DNA of 12,572 bases from Clostridia bacterium (GCA_017958845.1 JAGDBW010000012.1:1-12572), one strand, 5' to 3'. Counted from the first letter of the stretch, positions 1 to 6,389 are shown. Program-made: numbers and translations. The notes: generated from the sequence alone by a model not told the origin.

Positions 1-171
1 CCGCTGCCGACGGCGGTGGGCTACGCCTCGCTCAACCCGGCGCGGAACATCGGCGTCGCCGCCGAGCGCGGCAGCATCGAAGTCGGCAAGCGCGCCGACT
101 TCGCCCTGCTCACCGACGACTTTGAGACCGTCGCCACCGTGGTCTCCGGCCGCGTCGTTTACCGCGCCTGA
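1..171 (+). CDS. nagA: C-terminal end of an amidohydrolase, probably N-acetylglucosamine-6-phosphate deacetylase (partial)
   Basis: Only the last 56 residues are present; the reading frame is open from base 1 and stops with TGA at 169-171. The visible part has the typical C-terminal signature of NagA-type amidohydrolases: an ASLNPAR segment, then a G-S-I-x-x-G-K-R-A-D-F turn and a final V-x-G-R-V-V-Y strand, which rebuilds the small beta-sandwich domain next to the TIM barrel. NagA removes the acetyl group from GlcNAc-6-phosphate in the cytoplasm during amino-sugar or cell-wall recycling. The metal-binding residues lie outside the window, so another amidohydrolase (for example dihydroorotase- or adenine-deaminase-like) cannot be excluded. 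The NP-A-R segment and the short tail favour NagA. Confidence 0.65.
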   Translation, partial: PLPTAVGYASLNPARNIGVAAERGSIEVGKRADFALLTDDFETVATVVSGRVVYRA

Positions 172-351
172 TCCTGCTCGTGGGCGACCCCGCGCCTGTC
201 CCGTGCTTTCGAGGCGCTCGTCCCGCCCCCTAGGCGCATCCGCGCCGTTTCGTTCCCCGGGACGTTTCCGCGCCCGATCCCCCTCGCGGCGCGGCCGTCT
301 GCCGCCCGCTTGCTGCCCGCAGCGCGGCTCCTCTCCCACCCACCAAAAAAC

Positions 352-390
352 CCGACAAAAAAAGCGAGCCATGCTCGCTTTTTTTGTCGG
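352..390. terminator. Bidirectional intrinsic terminator
   Basis: A perfect inverted repeat with 18-bp arms (352-369 and 373-390) and a 3-nt CAT loop. The inner stem is GCGAGC/GCTCGC, flanked by seven A on the left and seven T on the right, so each strand ends its GC stem with a T run. It sits between the convergent nagA-like gene (+) and the lipoprotein pair (-), and can end both transcripts. The rest of the intergenic stretch 172-351 shows nothing else I can name. Confidence 0.9.
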
Positions 391-407
391 CGCTCGTTCT
401 TTCCCCG

Positions 408-995
408 TCACTCGCGGAGCAATCCGGTTTTCCAGTCGACAGAGGGAAAGTGCCCGGTCAGATACACCTGCCAGCGCTCCGGTCCGACCCCGATCGGGTC
501 CTCATGGACGCCAAACGCGATCAGCACCCGCGCCTCGTCGGACCAGGCAAACATCGTATACCGATACGGAAAACGCCGGCGCGCGCCCGCGCCGAACCAC
601 GACGCGGAGTATCCCTCGATCTCTCTGAAGGTGATGTCCCCCAGCGTGACATAGTCGCTCCCGGTCAGTTTCATATGGGAGAGATAGTATTCTTTCGCGG
701 CCCGGTAGGTCTCCTCGTCCGCGTAGCGAAACCAGAGTATCGCGCTGACGTCCTTGTTGGTCCGGTCGCCGTGATCCGTATAGACAAACTCGCTGCCCAC
801 GGTCGGATAGGCGTCGGCAAAGCCCTCGGGGATCAGATAGCGGCACATCTTGTCATAGGTCTGATCGGTCCCAAAGCGATCGATCCCGCGCACGTTGATC
901 TCCCGATACGCCTGCCCCCCGCACGACGCGAGCGTGCAGATCACCAAAGACAGGCAAAGCGCGACGCAGAGCCGCCCGCAGCACTTGTTTTTCAT
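408..995 (-). CDS. Predicted lipoprotein of unknown function, paralogue of the next gene upstream
   Basis: 195 aa from ATG at 995. A start at GTG 1010 is possible, overlapping the upstream stop, but the ATG is preceded by a GAGGGGG ribosome binding site about 7 nt away. Residues 1-24 form a hydrophobic signal peptide ending in a lipobox, L-A-S-C25, so the protein should be lipid-anchored on the outer face of the membrane. The mature part matches its upstream neighbour in a series of blocks: CRYL-x-P, F-R-Y, Y-x-x-AK-x-YYL-x-HM-x-L, SDY, RFPY-x-x-TM-x-x-x-SDE, a-IAFG and GHFP-x-x-DW. I do not recognise a named family. The gene is second in a two-gene operon (11 nt gap), and a terminator follows at 352-390. 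Confidence 0.85.
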   Translation of the reverse strand: MKNKCCGRLCVALCLSLVICTLASCGGQAYREINVRGIDRFGTDQTYDKMCRYLIPEGFADAYPTVGSEFVYTDHGDRTNKDVSAILWFRYADEETYRAAKEYYLSHMKLTGSDYVTLGDITFREIEGYSASWFGAGARRRFPYRYTMFAWSDEARVLIAFGVHEDPIGVGPERWQVYLTGHFPSVDWKTGLLRE

Positions 996-1006
996 CACGA
1001 TCCCCC

Positions 1007-1699
1007 TCACTCCACCATCTTGGCCTCGTCCCAGTCAAAAAACGGAAAGTGCCCAAAGAGAAACACCGCCCAGTCGTCCGTGTCCACCACCAGAGGCCAA
1101 CGGACGTGCCCAAAGGCGACGATCGCCCGCTCTTCGTCCGAAAAGGCGGCCATGGTAAACGCGTACGGAAACCGGTGGAGAGCCACCTCCCGGGGGTCCA
1201 TGTCCGGCGTCGGCTCCTCGTATTTTTCAAAGAAACCGACGATCCGATAAAAACAAAAGGACGCGTAGTCAGAATAGGTCTCCTCGGCGAGGGTCATGTG
1301 ATCCAGATAGTACCGCTTGGCCTCCCGATAATCCTCTTCATTCTCAAAGCGAAAGCAAAACAGCGCCGTGTCGGCCTCGATCCGCGTGTTTCCAAAGCCG
1401 TGATACTCATAGTCCCATCGGTCGTTGTCATATTCGTCGACCCACACGCCCGGCTCGGTGTTATCCTCCCGGTTTTCTTTCTTCTCTTTCTCTTTTTCGA
1501 GCAGAAAGTCGAGAAAGTCGTCCGGCAGCAGATAGCGGCACAACAGCAGACTCGAGTCGGCGACGTACGACACCTTGACGCCCTGCCGGATCGTGTGATC
1601 CTGCATCACCGATCGACAGGAAGCGAGACACACGCTCCCCGCGAGCGCCGCGCACAAAAACAGACACGCGACCGTCCTCCGCAGCACTCCGCCTCTCAT
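1007..1699 (-). CDS. Predicted lipoprotein of unknown function, first of a tandem paralogous pair
   Basis: 230 aa. The start at ATG 1699 is chosen over the longer in-frame ATG at 1732 because a full GGAGG (1709-1713) lies 9 nt upstream of it. Residues 1-27 are a signal peptide ending in the lipobox L-A-S-C28. Compared with its paralogue it carries an extra charged insert, rich in Glu and Lys, around residues 65-95, which accounts for most of the length difference. Shared blocks include L-CRYL-x-P, the Y-x-x-AK-x-YYL-x-HM helix, SDY, RFPY-x-x-TM, SDEER and GHFP-x-x-DW. It is read from the promoter at 1792-1820. Function is unknown; an envelope sensor or binding role is only a guess from the anchor. 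Confidence 0.85.
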   Translation of the reverse strand: MRGGVLRRTVACLFLCAALAGSVCLASCRSVMQDHTIRQGVKVSYVADSSLLLCRYLLPDDFLDFLLEKEKEKKENREDNTEPGVWVDEYDNDRWDYEYHGFGNTRIEADTALFCFRFENEEDYREAKRYYLDHMTLAEETYSDYASFCFYRIVGFFEKYEEPTPDMDPREVALHRFPYAFTMAAFSDEERAIVAFGHVRWPLVVDTDDWAVFLFGHFPFFDWDEAKMVE

Positions 1700-1791
1700 C
1701 GACCATCGCCTCCTTTCAACCCATATATCCAAAAAAACAGCGCTCAGCGCCGCTCACGACCGTTTTTTGTCTTTGCGGCGCCGTCGATCCC

Positions 1792-1820
1792 ATTATATAT
1801 GCGAGCGCCGAAAAAGTCAA
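1792..1820 (-). promoter_or_regulatory. Sigma-A promoter for the lipoprotein pair
   Basis: On the minus strand, TTGACT (1820-1815) and TATAAT (1797-1792) are separated by exactly 17 nt. A transcript would start near 1785 and give a leader of about 85 nt before the ATG at 1699. It faces away from the terminator of the acyl-CoA ligase gene. Confidence 0.8.
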
Positions 1821-1863
1821 TATCGCCCCCGCCGTCCCCCGCCGCCCCGCCGACAAAAGGACC

Positions 1864-1898
1864 AAAAAAACAGACCCGCGGCGTTCGCGCCGCGGGTC
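1864..1898 (-). terminator. Intrinsic terminator of the acyl-CoA ligase gene
   Basis: An 11-bp perfect stem (GACCCGCGGCG at 1873-1883, CGCCGCGGGTC at 1888-1898) with a 4-nt loop. On the minus strand it is followed after 2 nt by seven T (1870-1864). It lies 20 nt past the stop codon of the ligase gene. Confidence 0.9.
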
Positions 1899-1917
1899 AC
1901 AGGCAGACGAGCGAGGG

Positions 1918-3561
1918 TCAGCCGGTCGTCTCGGCTTCCACCAGACGCACCGCTCCGTACTTTTCGCGCAGTGCGTTTTTCTGTATCTTTCCGGTGGGGT
2001 TTCGCGGTATTTTGTCAAAGATGATCTTCTTCGGCCGCTTGTATCTCGGCAGACCCAGACAAAACTCGTCCATCTCCTCCGCGGTCGCCGTCGCGCCTTC
2101 TTTGAGCTGGATCACCGCGCAGGTGATCTCGCCCAGCCGCGCGTCGGGCAGACCGATCACGCCCACGTCCGAGACTTTCTCATGCGCACGCAGATAGTCC
2201 TCGATCTGCACGGGATAGATGTTTTCGCCCCCCGAGATGATCACGTCCTTTTTGCGGTCGACCAGGTAAATAAAGCCCGCCTCGTCGGTCCTGGCCATAT
2301 CGCCCGTCCTCAGCCACCCGTCCGGCGTCAGCACCTCGGCCGTGGCTTCGGGGTTCTTGTAGTAGCGGCGCATCACGCCGCGGCCGCGCAGGCACAGCTC
2401 GCCGACCTCGCCTTGACGCACCGGCGTCCCCTTCTCGTCGACGATCCTGACCTCCCAGCCGCAGCCGGGCACGCCGATCGCGCCGACTTTTTCGATATTC
2501 TCCACGCCCAGATGCACCGCGCCCGGTCCGATCGACTCGGACAGGCCGTAGTTGGTGTCATACGCGTGATGCGGAAAGACCCGCAGCCACCGCCGCACCA
2601 GCGACGGCGGCACCGGCTGCGCGCCGATGTGCATCAGCCGCCATTGGTCGAGACGATAGTCAGATAGGGAGAGTTTTCCCGACTCGATCCCGTCCAGGAT
2701 ATCCTGCGCCCACGGCACCAGCAGCCACACGATGGTCGCGCCCTCCTCCGAGGCGGCGCGCAGGATCCACTCCGGCTTGACGCCCCGCAGGATCACGGCG
2801 CGCCCGCCGGTCAAAAGAGACCCAAACCAGTGCATCTTGGCGCCCGTGTGATACAGGGGCGGGATGCAGAGAAAGACGTCGTCTTTTGTCTGCCCGTGGT
2901 GCGCCTGCTCGGTCTCGGCCGAGGCCATGAGAGCGTCGTGCGCGTGCAGGATCGCCTTGGGAAAGCCGGTCGTACCGGAAGAAAAGTAGATGGCCGCGTC
3001 GTCCTCGTCCGAGAGTTCCACCGGGGGAGGATCGGCCGAGCAGTAGCGGAGCAGCGACAGACAGTCTTCGGCAAAGTCGGGTACCACCGCCTCGCCGTCC
3101 CGCACAAAGAAGTAGGTACGCACCCGCATCCCGGCCCTGACTTCGCGGATCCGATCCACAAACTCCGGCCCGAACACCAGCACGTCCACGTCGGCCAGGT
3201 CCGCGCAGTAGGCGATCTCCTCGGCCGAAAAGCGAAAGTTCATCGGCACGGCGACCGCTCCCGTCTTGAGGATCCCAAAGTACAGCGGCAGCCAGTCGAG
3301 ACAGTTCATCAGCAGCAGCGCCACCTTGTCCCCGCGCCTGATCCCGCGCGAGAGCAAAAGATTGCCAAAGCGGTTGGCCCGATTGTCAAACTCGCGCCAG
3401 GTCATCTCCCGCCGATACTTGCGGGAGGAGGTAGACTGGATCAGACTGTACTCGCGCCAGGAGAGGGTCGCGTCGGGCTGGTCGGCGGGGTTGCGCTCGA
3501 CCAGCGCCACGTCCTCGGGCCACAGCCGGGCGTTGCGTTCAAGAAAAGCGGTGATAGGCAT
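1918..3561 (-). CDS. Acyl-CoA synthetase / AMP-forming carboxylate-CoA ligase
   Basis: 547 aa and full length for the ANL superfamily. It activates a carboxylic acid with ATP to an acyl-adenylate and passes it to CoA in the cytoplasm. Visible motifs in order: P-loop YFSSGTTGFPK (192-202), the A5 motif NYGLSE (337-342), LRTGD (417-421), the hinge DRKKD (435-439), GGENIYP (444-450) and the C-terminal PTGK with catalytic Lys525. The N-terminal stretch (about 31-60) reads as two WRE-type segments, SWREY then TWREF, as if the usual entry strand were preceded by an extra copy; I believe this occurs in a clostridial subfamily but could not check. The ATG at 3561 has an AAGGAG site 8 nt upstream. It is monocistronic, behind a T-box leader and ahead of a strong terminator. 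The substrate cannot be read from sequence; the leader suggests a branched-chain or aryl acid linked to amino-acid supply. Confidence 0.92.
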   Translation of the reverse strand: MPITAFLERNARLWPEDVALVERNPADQPDATLSWREYSLIQSTSSRKYRREMTWREFDNRANRFGNLLLSRGIRRGDKVALLLMNCLDWLPLYFGILKTGAVAVPMNFRFSAEEIAYCADLADVDVLVFGPEFVDRIREVRAGMRVRTYFFVRDGEAVVPDFAEDCLSLLRYCSADPPPVELSDEDDAAIYFSSGTTGFPKAILHAHDALMASAETEQAHHGQTKDDVFLCIPPLYHTGAKMHWFGSLLTGGRAVILRGVKPEWILRAASEEGATIVWLLVPWAQDILDGIESGKLSLSDYRLDQWRLMHIGAQPVPPSLVRRWLRVFPHHAYDTNYGLSESIGPGAVHLGVENIEKVGAIGVPGCGWEVRIVDEKGTPVRQGEVGELCLRGRGVMRRYYKNPEATAEVLTPDGWLRTGDMARTDEAGFIYLVDRKKDVIISGGENIYPVQIEDYLRAHEKVSDVGVIGLPDARLGEITCAVIQLKEGATATAEEMDEFCLGLPRYKRPKKIIFDKIPRNPTGKIQKNALREKYGAVRLVEAETTG

Positions 3562-3735
3562 ACAACAGACTCCTTGTCAAAAAAGATGGAAAAACGACCG
3601 TCCGCGTCCGTTTGCCGACGCCCGGCCAAAATCAACCGAAAAACAACCAAACCCCCGCCCGACACGCCCCGACAGAGGGGGGTCACGGCATCGACGGACC
3701 GGAAGACAGGGCAGGGCGCAAAGCCAAAAAGCCGC

Positions 3736-3794
3736 AAAAAAACGGCCGCGGGCACACCCGACAGCCGGCCTTGCCGCGCGGCCGCGGCCGCGCG
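3736..3794 (-). terminator. GC-rich palindrome and second terminator in the leader
   Basis: A perfect 20-nt palindrome of C and G lies at 3775-3794. Part of it, CGGCCGCG (3784-3777), can instead pair with CGCGGCCG (3750-3743), which is followed by seven T (3742-3736). The two folds exclude each other, as expected of an attenuator. Whether this is a second regulated terminator or a back-up is not clear from sequence alone. Confidence 0.55.
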
Positions 3795-3803
3795 AAAAAG
3801 AGC

Positions 3804-3836
3804 AAAAAAGCGCCGGGTACCACCATACCCTCGCGC
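3804..3836 (-). terminator. First terminator hairpin of the T-box leader, with the T-box core in it
   Basis: On the minus strand GCGC (3836-3833) and GGGTA (3830-3826) pair with TACCC (3819-3815) and GCGC (3813-3810) around a TGGTGG loop, with GA/G mismatches between the two helices, followed by six T (3809-3804). The hairpin uses part of the T-box core, so tRNA binding to TGGT and this hairpin should exclude each other. A competing pairing of GCGC 3813-3810 with GCGC 3793-3790 could form the antiterminator. Confidence 0.6.
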
Positions 3837-4006
3837 TGTCACGGGCGCGCCCGTCACGTCCTACGCGGACGCCCGACGGCGTCTTTCGGCGTGCTGCTCT
3901 CGGGAGGTAATTCTCGCGGCAAACGACGGACTGCTCGCACCAGCCGCAGTCTCTCTTTGCGTTGCGTGTGCCGGATACTGGGTTCCCGGTCGTGGCATTT
4001 TCGTTC

Positions 4007-4035
4007 ATTATAGCACCCCGGCCCGGGGTTGTCAA
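4007..4035 (-). promoter_or_regulatory. Consensus sigma-A promoter of the T-box/ligase transcript, with a palindrome in its spacer
   Basis: On the minus strand TTGACA (4035-4030) and TATAAT (4012-4007) are both perfect, with a 17-nt spacer. Transcription would begin near 4000, at the left foot of the T-box Stem I. The spacer contains a perfect interrupted palindrome, ACCCCGG-n-CCGGGGT, at 4015-4029. That could be a repressor site or simple GC-rich spacer. Confidence 0.88.
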
Positions 4036-4086
4036 TTTGTTTGCGTCATTATTTTTCCCCCGACGCGCATTTTCGCCAAAAAAAGA

Positions 4087-4115
4087 TTGCATTTCAAAAA
4101 TACTTGTGTTATACT
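4087..4115 (+). promoter_or_regulatory. Sigma-A promoter of the uL15-like gene
   Basis: TTGCAT (4087-4092) and TATACT (4110-4115) are separated by 17 nt in the AT-rich stretch before the gene. The start would be near 4122, giving a leader of about 50 nt. It is divergent from the ligase promoter 52 nt to the left. Confidence 0.75.
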
Positions 4116-4172
4116 ACATGTGTCAAAATATATCCGATTGCAGGCGTCCCGCCGAGAAAGGAAAGGTGTCCC

Positions 4173-4592
4173 ATGTCCGCCAAAAATTCCGAAGCCGTCT
4201 TCTACCCCATCCCCTCCGGCAAAAACCAGCTGGTCTCTTTCAATGAGCCCGAAGTCCTCCACACCTCTCTCCGTCCCTCCGGCGCGACCAAAAAGAATCT
4301 GCCGGAGATGGAACGCCGCCGCAGCATCATTCGCCTCAGTACCGGCGGGATCAACCGCGCCAGAGTCGCCAAACTCAAACTCGGAAAGCTCTGCTCCGTC
4401 TTCGCCGACCGCTCGTACGTCAGCCTCGACAGCCTCAAGATCGTGGGCCTCGTCCCGCCCGACACGACCTACCTCACTGTCGTCGCAGGCGGAAAGCTCG
4501 ACCGTCGCCTCATGGTCGAGGCCAACGAGTTTTCCAAACGCGCCACGCGCATGCTCGCCCTGACCGGCGGCCGCGCCATCGAGCTGTACTGA
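4173..4592 (+). CDS. uL15-family ribosomal protein paralogue
   Basis: 139 aa from ATG 4173, with an AAAGG-type site 6-10 nt upstream. Residues about 82-138 match the C-terminal half of bacterial L15: SLDSLKxxGLV, then V-x-x-GGKLD-x-x-L-x-VEANEFSK, a helix, and a closing GG-x-A-IEL strand. The glycine- and lysine-rich N-terminal arm that anchors normal L15 in the large subunit is missing. In its place is a shorter Pro/Ser/Asn-rich start and a basic RRRSIIRLSTGG segment (48-59). It stands alone with its own promoter and terminator, not in a ribosomal-protein operon. Whether it sits on ribosomes is unknown; it could be a stand-by paralogue or an RNA-binding relative. Confidence 0.7.
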   Translation: MSAKNSEAVFYPIPSGKNQLVSFNEPEVLHTSLRPSGATKKNLPEMERRRSIIRLSTGGINRARVAKLKLGKLCSVFADRSYVSLDSLKIVGLVPPDTTYLTVVAGGKLDRRLMVEANEFSKRATRMLALTGGRAIELY

Positions 4593-4651
4593 TCCCCCTC
4601 CGCCCGTCTCGGACGAGCGCCCCGCCGCTCATAGAGACCGGCCCACAACTC

Positions 4652-4686
4652 AAAAGAGAGCGCCCGCGCAGGGCGCTCTCTTTTTT
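4652..4686 (+). terminator. Intrinsic terminator after the uL15-like gene
   Basis: Perfect 14-bp arms (AAAAGAGAGCGCCC at 4652-4665, its complement at 4671-4684) with a 5-nt loop and a run of six T at 4681-4686. The intergenic region 4593-4965 otherwise holds the next promoter and operator; 4687-4870 is GC- and pyrimidine-rich with nothing I can name. Confidence 0.92.
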
Positions 4687-4874
4687 GCGCTTTCGCCGTC
4701 CCTTCCGCCACGCCTCCCGCGCTTCTCCCGCCGCGCCCGCCCGCAGCGTCCCGCCCGCACCCCGCCTCCTTTTTGTCTTTCGCGCCTTTTTGAGGTCGGT
4801 TTCCCGCGCGGCGGGTCTTCGCCGCCGCCCCGCCATATCTTTTTATTTTTTGTCGCTTTTTCGCTTTTTCTCTC

Positions 4875-4903
4875 TTGACTTTCCCGCCGCCCCGTGATAT
4901 GAT
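4875..4903 (+). promoter_or_regulatory. Sigma-A promoter of the Fur-family regulator/permease operon
   Basis: TTGACT (4875-4880) and TATGAT (4898-4903) with a 17-nt spacer. Transcription would start near 4910, just before the inverted repeat at 4918-4932. Confidence 0.82.
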
Positions 4904-4917
4904 AGCCCTGTTCAAAA

Positions 4918-4932
4918 TGAGAGTATCTCTCA
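4918..4932 (+). promoter_or_regulatory. Fur-like operator in the leader of the regulator gene
   Basis: TGAGAG-TAT-CTCTCA is a 15-bp inverted repeat, the size and shape of Fur-family sites of the TGAGAAT-n-ATTCTCA type. It lies at about +8 to +22 of the predicted transcript, so a bound repressor would block the promoter. This suggests the operon is autoregulated by its own first product; that link is inference. Confidence 0.65.
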
Positions 4933-4965
4933 AAATTGCGTCACACGGACCCATCGGAGAAAGCC

Positions 4966-5376
4966 ATGATCTACAAGACCGAACAAAACCAAAAACTCAT
5001 CGCCTACCTGCGCTCCGCCGCCTCTCAGCTGCCCATGCAGACCATCGTCGCGGACATGAAGGCGCAGGGAGTCGCCGAGAGCACCACCTACCGCCTGATG
5101 CGCGAGCTGGTCGAGGCGGGCGAGGTGCGCCGCTTCGTCACGGGGCACAACCGCCGTTTCTACTACCAGGCCGTGCGCGACGCCGCCTGCGGACGCCACA
5201 TGCACCTCAAATGCGTCAAATGCGGAAAGCTCGTGCACCTCAGCCCCTGCGTGTCCGACTTTATCGAGCGGCAGGTCCTGGCGGCCAACCGCTTTGTCAT
5301 CGACGAGGGCATGACCCTCCTGCTCGGCCGCTGCCGCGCCTGCAGCCGGCCCGGAGAAGAGGAGGCACGCCCGTGA
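4966..5376 (+). CDS. Fur-family metal-responsive transcriptional regulator
   Basis: 136 aa from ATG 4966 (GGAGA 6 nt upstream; the in-frame TTG at 4936 lies across the right arm and flank of the operator and is rejected). The N-terminal winged helix is visible, with the recognition helix around STTYRLMRELVEAG (39-52). The C-terminal metal and dimer domain has H78-M-H80, the C83-V-K-C86 pair and a second C123-R-A-C126 pair. Together these cysteines form the structural zinc site of the family. Length fits Fur/Zur (about 135-150 aa). Its stop overlaps the GTG start of the permease, so the two are translationally coupled. Which metal is sensed (Zn, Fe, Mn) cannot be decided; coupling to a heavy-metal permease points to Zn- or Mn-type control. 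Confidence 0.88.
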   Translation: MIYKTEQNQKLIAYLRSAASQLPMQTIVADMKAQGVAESTTYRLMRELVEAGEVRRFVTGHNRRFYYQAVRDAACGRHMHLKCVKCGKLVHLSPCVSDFIERQVLAANRFVIDEGMTLLLGRCRACSRPGEEEARP

Positions 5377-6242
5377 TCCGTCAGATCTGCGAGGTCATCC
5401 TCGACGCCCTGCTCGATACCGCCAAACTCCTGCCGTTCCTCTTTCTCACCTACCTTTTGCTCGAATGGATCGAACACCGCGCGGCCGAGCGTATGCAGCG
5501 CTTTCTCAGCCGGGCGGGACACTTCGGCCCCGCCATCGGCGCCGGGCTGGGCGTCGTTCCGCAGTGCGGCTTTTCCGCCGCCGCCGCGGGCCTCTACTCC
5601 GCGCGCGTCATATCCGTGGGGACGCTCGCGGCCGTCTTTCTCTCCACCTCCGACGAGATGCTGCCGGTGATGATCGCGGGGCGCATGTCCCCCCGCGTGA
5701 TTCTCATCACCCTGGGGCTGAAGTGCGCCGTTGCCCTCCTCGTCGGCTACGCCCTCCATCTTCTCCACCCCCTCTTTTCGAGAAAAAATGAGGGGGGTCA
5801 GGAGCATATCCACGACATTTGCACCGACGAACACTGCCATTGTGAGCGCGGGATATGGCGTGGGGCGCTGCACCATACGCTCCACATCGCCTGGCTCGTT
5901 TTGGTCGTCAATCTGCTGCTCGGAGCGCTTTTCGAGTGGGTCGGCGCCGCGCGGATCACGGCGCTGCTCGCCCACCACGGACTGCTGACCTACCTCGCCG
6001 CGGGCCTCGTCGGCCTGATACCCAACTGCGCCGCCTCGGTGGTACTCACCGAGCTCTACGTCGACGGCGTTTTGCCCTTCGGCGCCATGCTGGCGGGGCT
6101 GCTGCCCGGCGCGGGCGCGGGTATACTGGTGCTCCTACGCACCAACCGACCGGTCCGCCGCTCCCTTTTGATGCTCGCCTTTCTGCTCGCGGTCGGGATC
6201 TCGGCCGGCCTGCTCGCCTCCCTCGTCTTTCCGTCCCTGTGA
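5373..6242 (+). CDS. Polytopic permease, ArsP_2 / putative heavy-metal exporter family
   Basis: 289 aa from GTG 5373, which overlaps the regulator stop by 4 nt (GTGA); GGAGG at 5361-5365 supports it. It has about eight to ten hydrophobic segments in two related halves. Half one carries VPQCGFSAA (62-70) and STSDEMLPV (91-99); half two carries IPNCAASVVLTELY (216-229) and LLPGAGAGILVL (243-254). The paired PQCG/PNCA motifs and the SDE motif are those I associate with the putative 10-TM heavy-metal exporter family, often labelled arsenic efflux protein or manganese transporter. Between the halves lies a His/Cys-rich loop (144-158: H145, H147, C150, H154, C155, H156, C157), a likely metal-binding site. 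Direction and metal are not shown by the sequence; I see no clear terminator after it. Confidence 0.8.
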   Translation: MIRQICEVILDALLDTAKLLPFLFLTYLLLEWIEHRAAERMQRFLSRAGHFGPAIGAGLGVVPQCGFSAAAAGLYSARVISVGTLAAVFLSTSDEMLPVMIAGRMSPRVILITLGLKCAVALLVGYALHLLHPLFSRKNEGGQEHIHDICTDEHCHCERGIWRGALHHTLHIAWLVLVVNLLLGALFEWVGAARITALLAHHGLLTYLAAGLVGLIPNCAASVVLTELYVDGVLPFGAMLAGLLPGAGAGILVLLRTNRPVRRSLLMLAFLLAVGISAGLLASLVFPSL

Positions 6243-6293
6243 TAAAAAAACACAAAAAAACCGCAAAAAAGCTGTTCCGTTCTCTCTGTTTTA

Positions 6294-6302
6294 TGGTATA
6301 AT
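6294..6302 (+). promoter_or_regulatory. Extended -10 promoter of the oxidoreductase/hydrolase pair
   Basis: TGGTATAAT (6294-6302) is a perfect -10 box with the TG extension. The -35 region is weak (TTCCGT or nearby), as is common with extended -10 promoters. It lies about 88 nt ahead of the ATG at 6390. Confidence 0.65.
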
Positions 6303-6389
6303 AAATCGTCGCGCACGACCCTCCGGCGTCCCCGGCGGATCCGCCGCGCCCACACAAAAAAACAGTCAAAAAAAGGACCGAAAACCACC

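Larger units (their letters stand above)
3562..4000 (-). promoter_or_regulatory. T-box leader (tRNA-sensing riboswitch) of the acyl-CoA ligase gene
   Basis: This 439-nt untranslated leader on the minus strand shows T-box hallmarks. The Stem I base pairs CGGGA (3988-3984) with TCCCG (3905-3901). The S-turn is AGTA (3979-3976) opposite GAA (3913-3911), and the next helix is CGGCA (3973-3969) with TGCCG (3921-3917). The apical hairpin GACTGC/GCAGTC (3951-3946, 3934-3929) carries an 11-nt GGCTGGTGCGA loop and is preceded by an AGAGAG bulge region. The base triplet directly after GAA is TTA (3910-3908, Leu); one base later it reads TAC (3909-3907, Tyr). The T-box core TGGTACC is at 3822-3816; its TGGT can pair with an ACCA tRNA end, so the discriminator base would be A, which fits either amino acid. 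Hairpins with T runs follow at 3836-3804 and 3784-3736. Uncharged tRNA should turn the ligase on. The rest of the leader (3735-3562) shows nothing further beyond the ribosome binding site. Confidence 0.82.

Noticed and set aside
3577..4092. A 171-aa minus-strand open frame in the T-box leader
   Set aside because: Its start lies upstream of the promoter, and it crosses the structured leader. The composition is Arg/Gly/Ala-rich; RNA features explain the region better.
2830..4563. A 577-aa plus-strand open frame
   Set aside because: It runs antisense to the ligase gene and T-box leader, then out of frame through the uL15-like gene; no protein family is visible in it.
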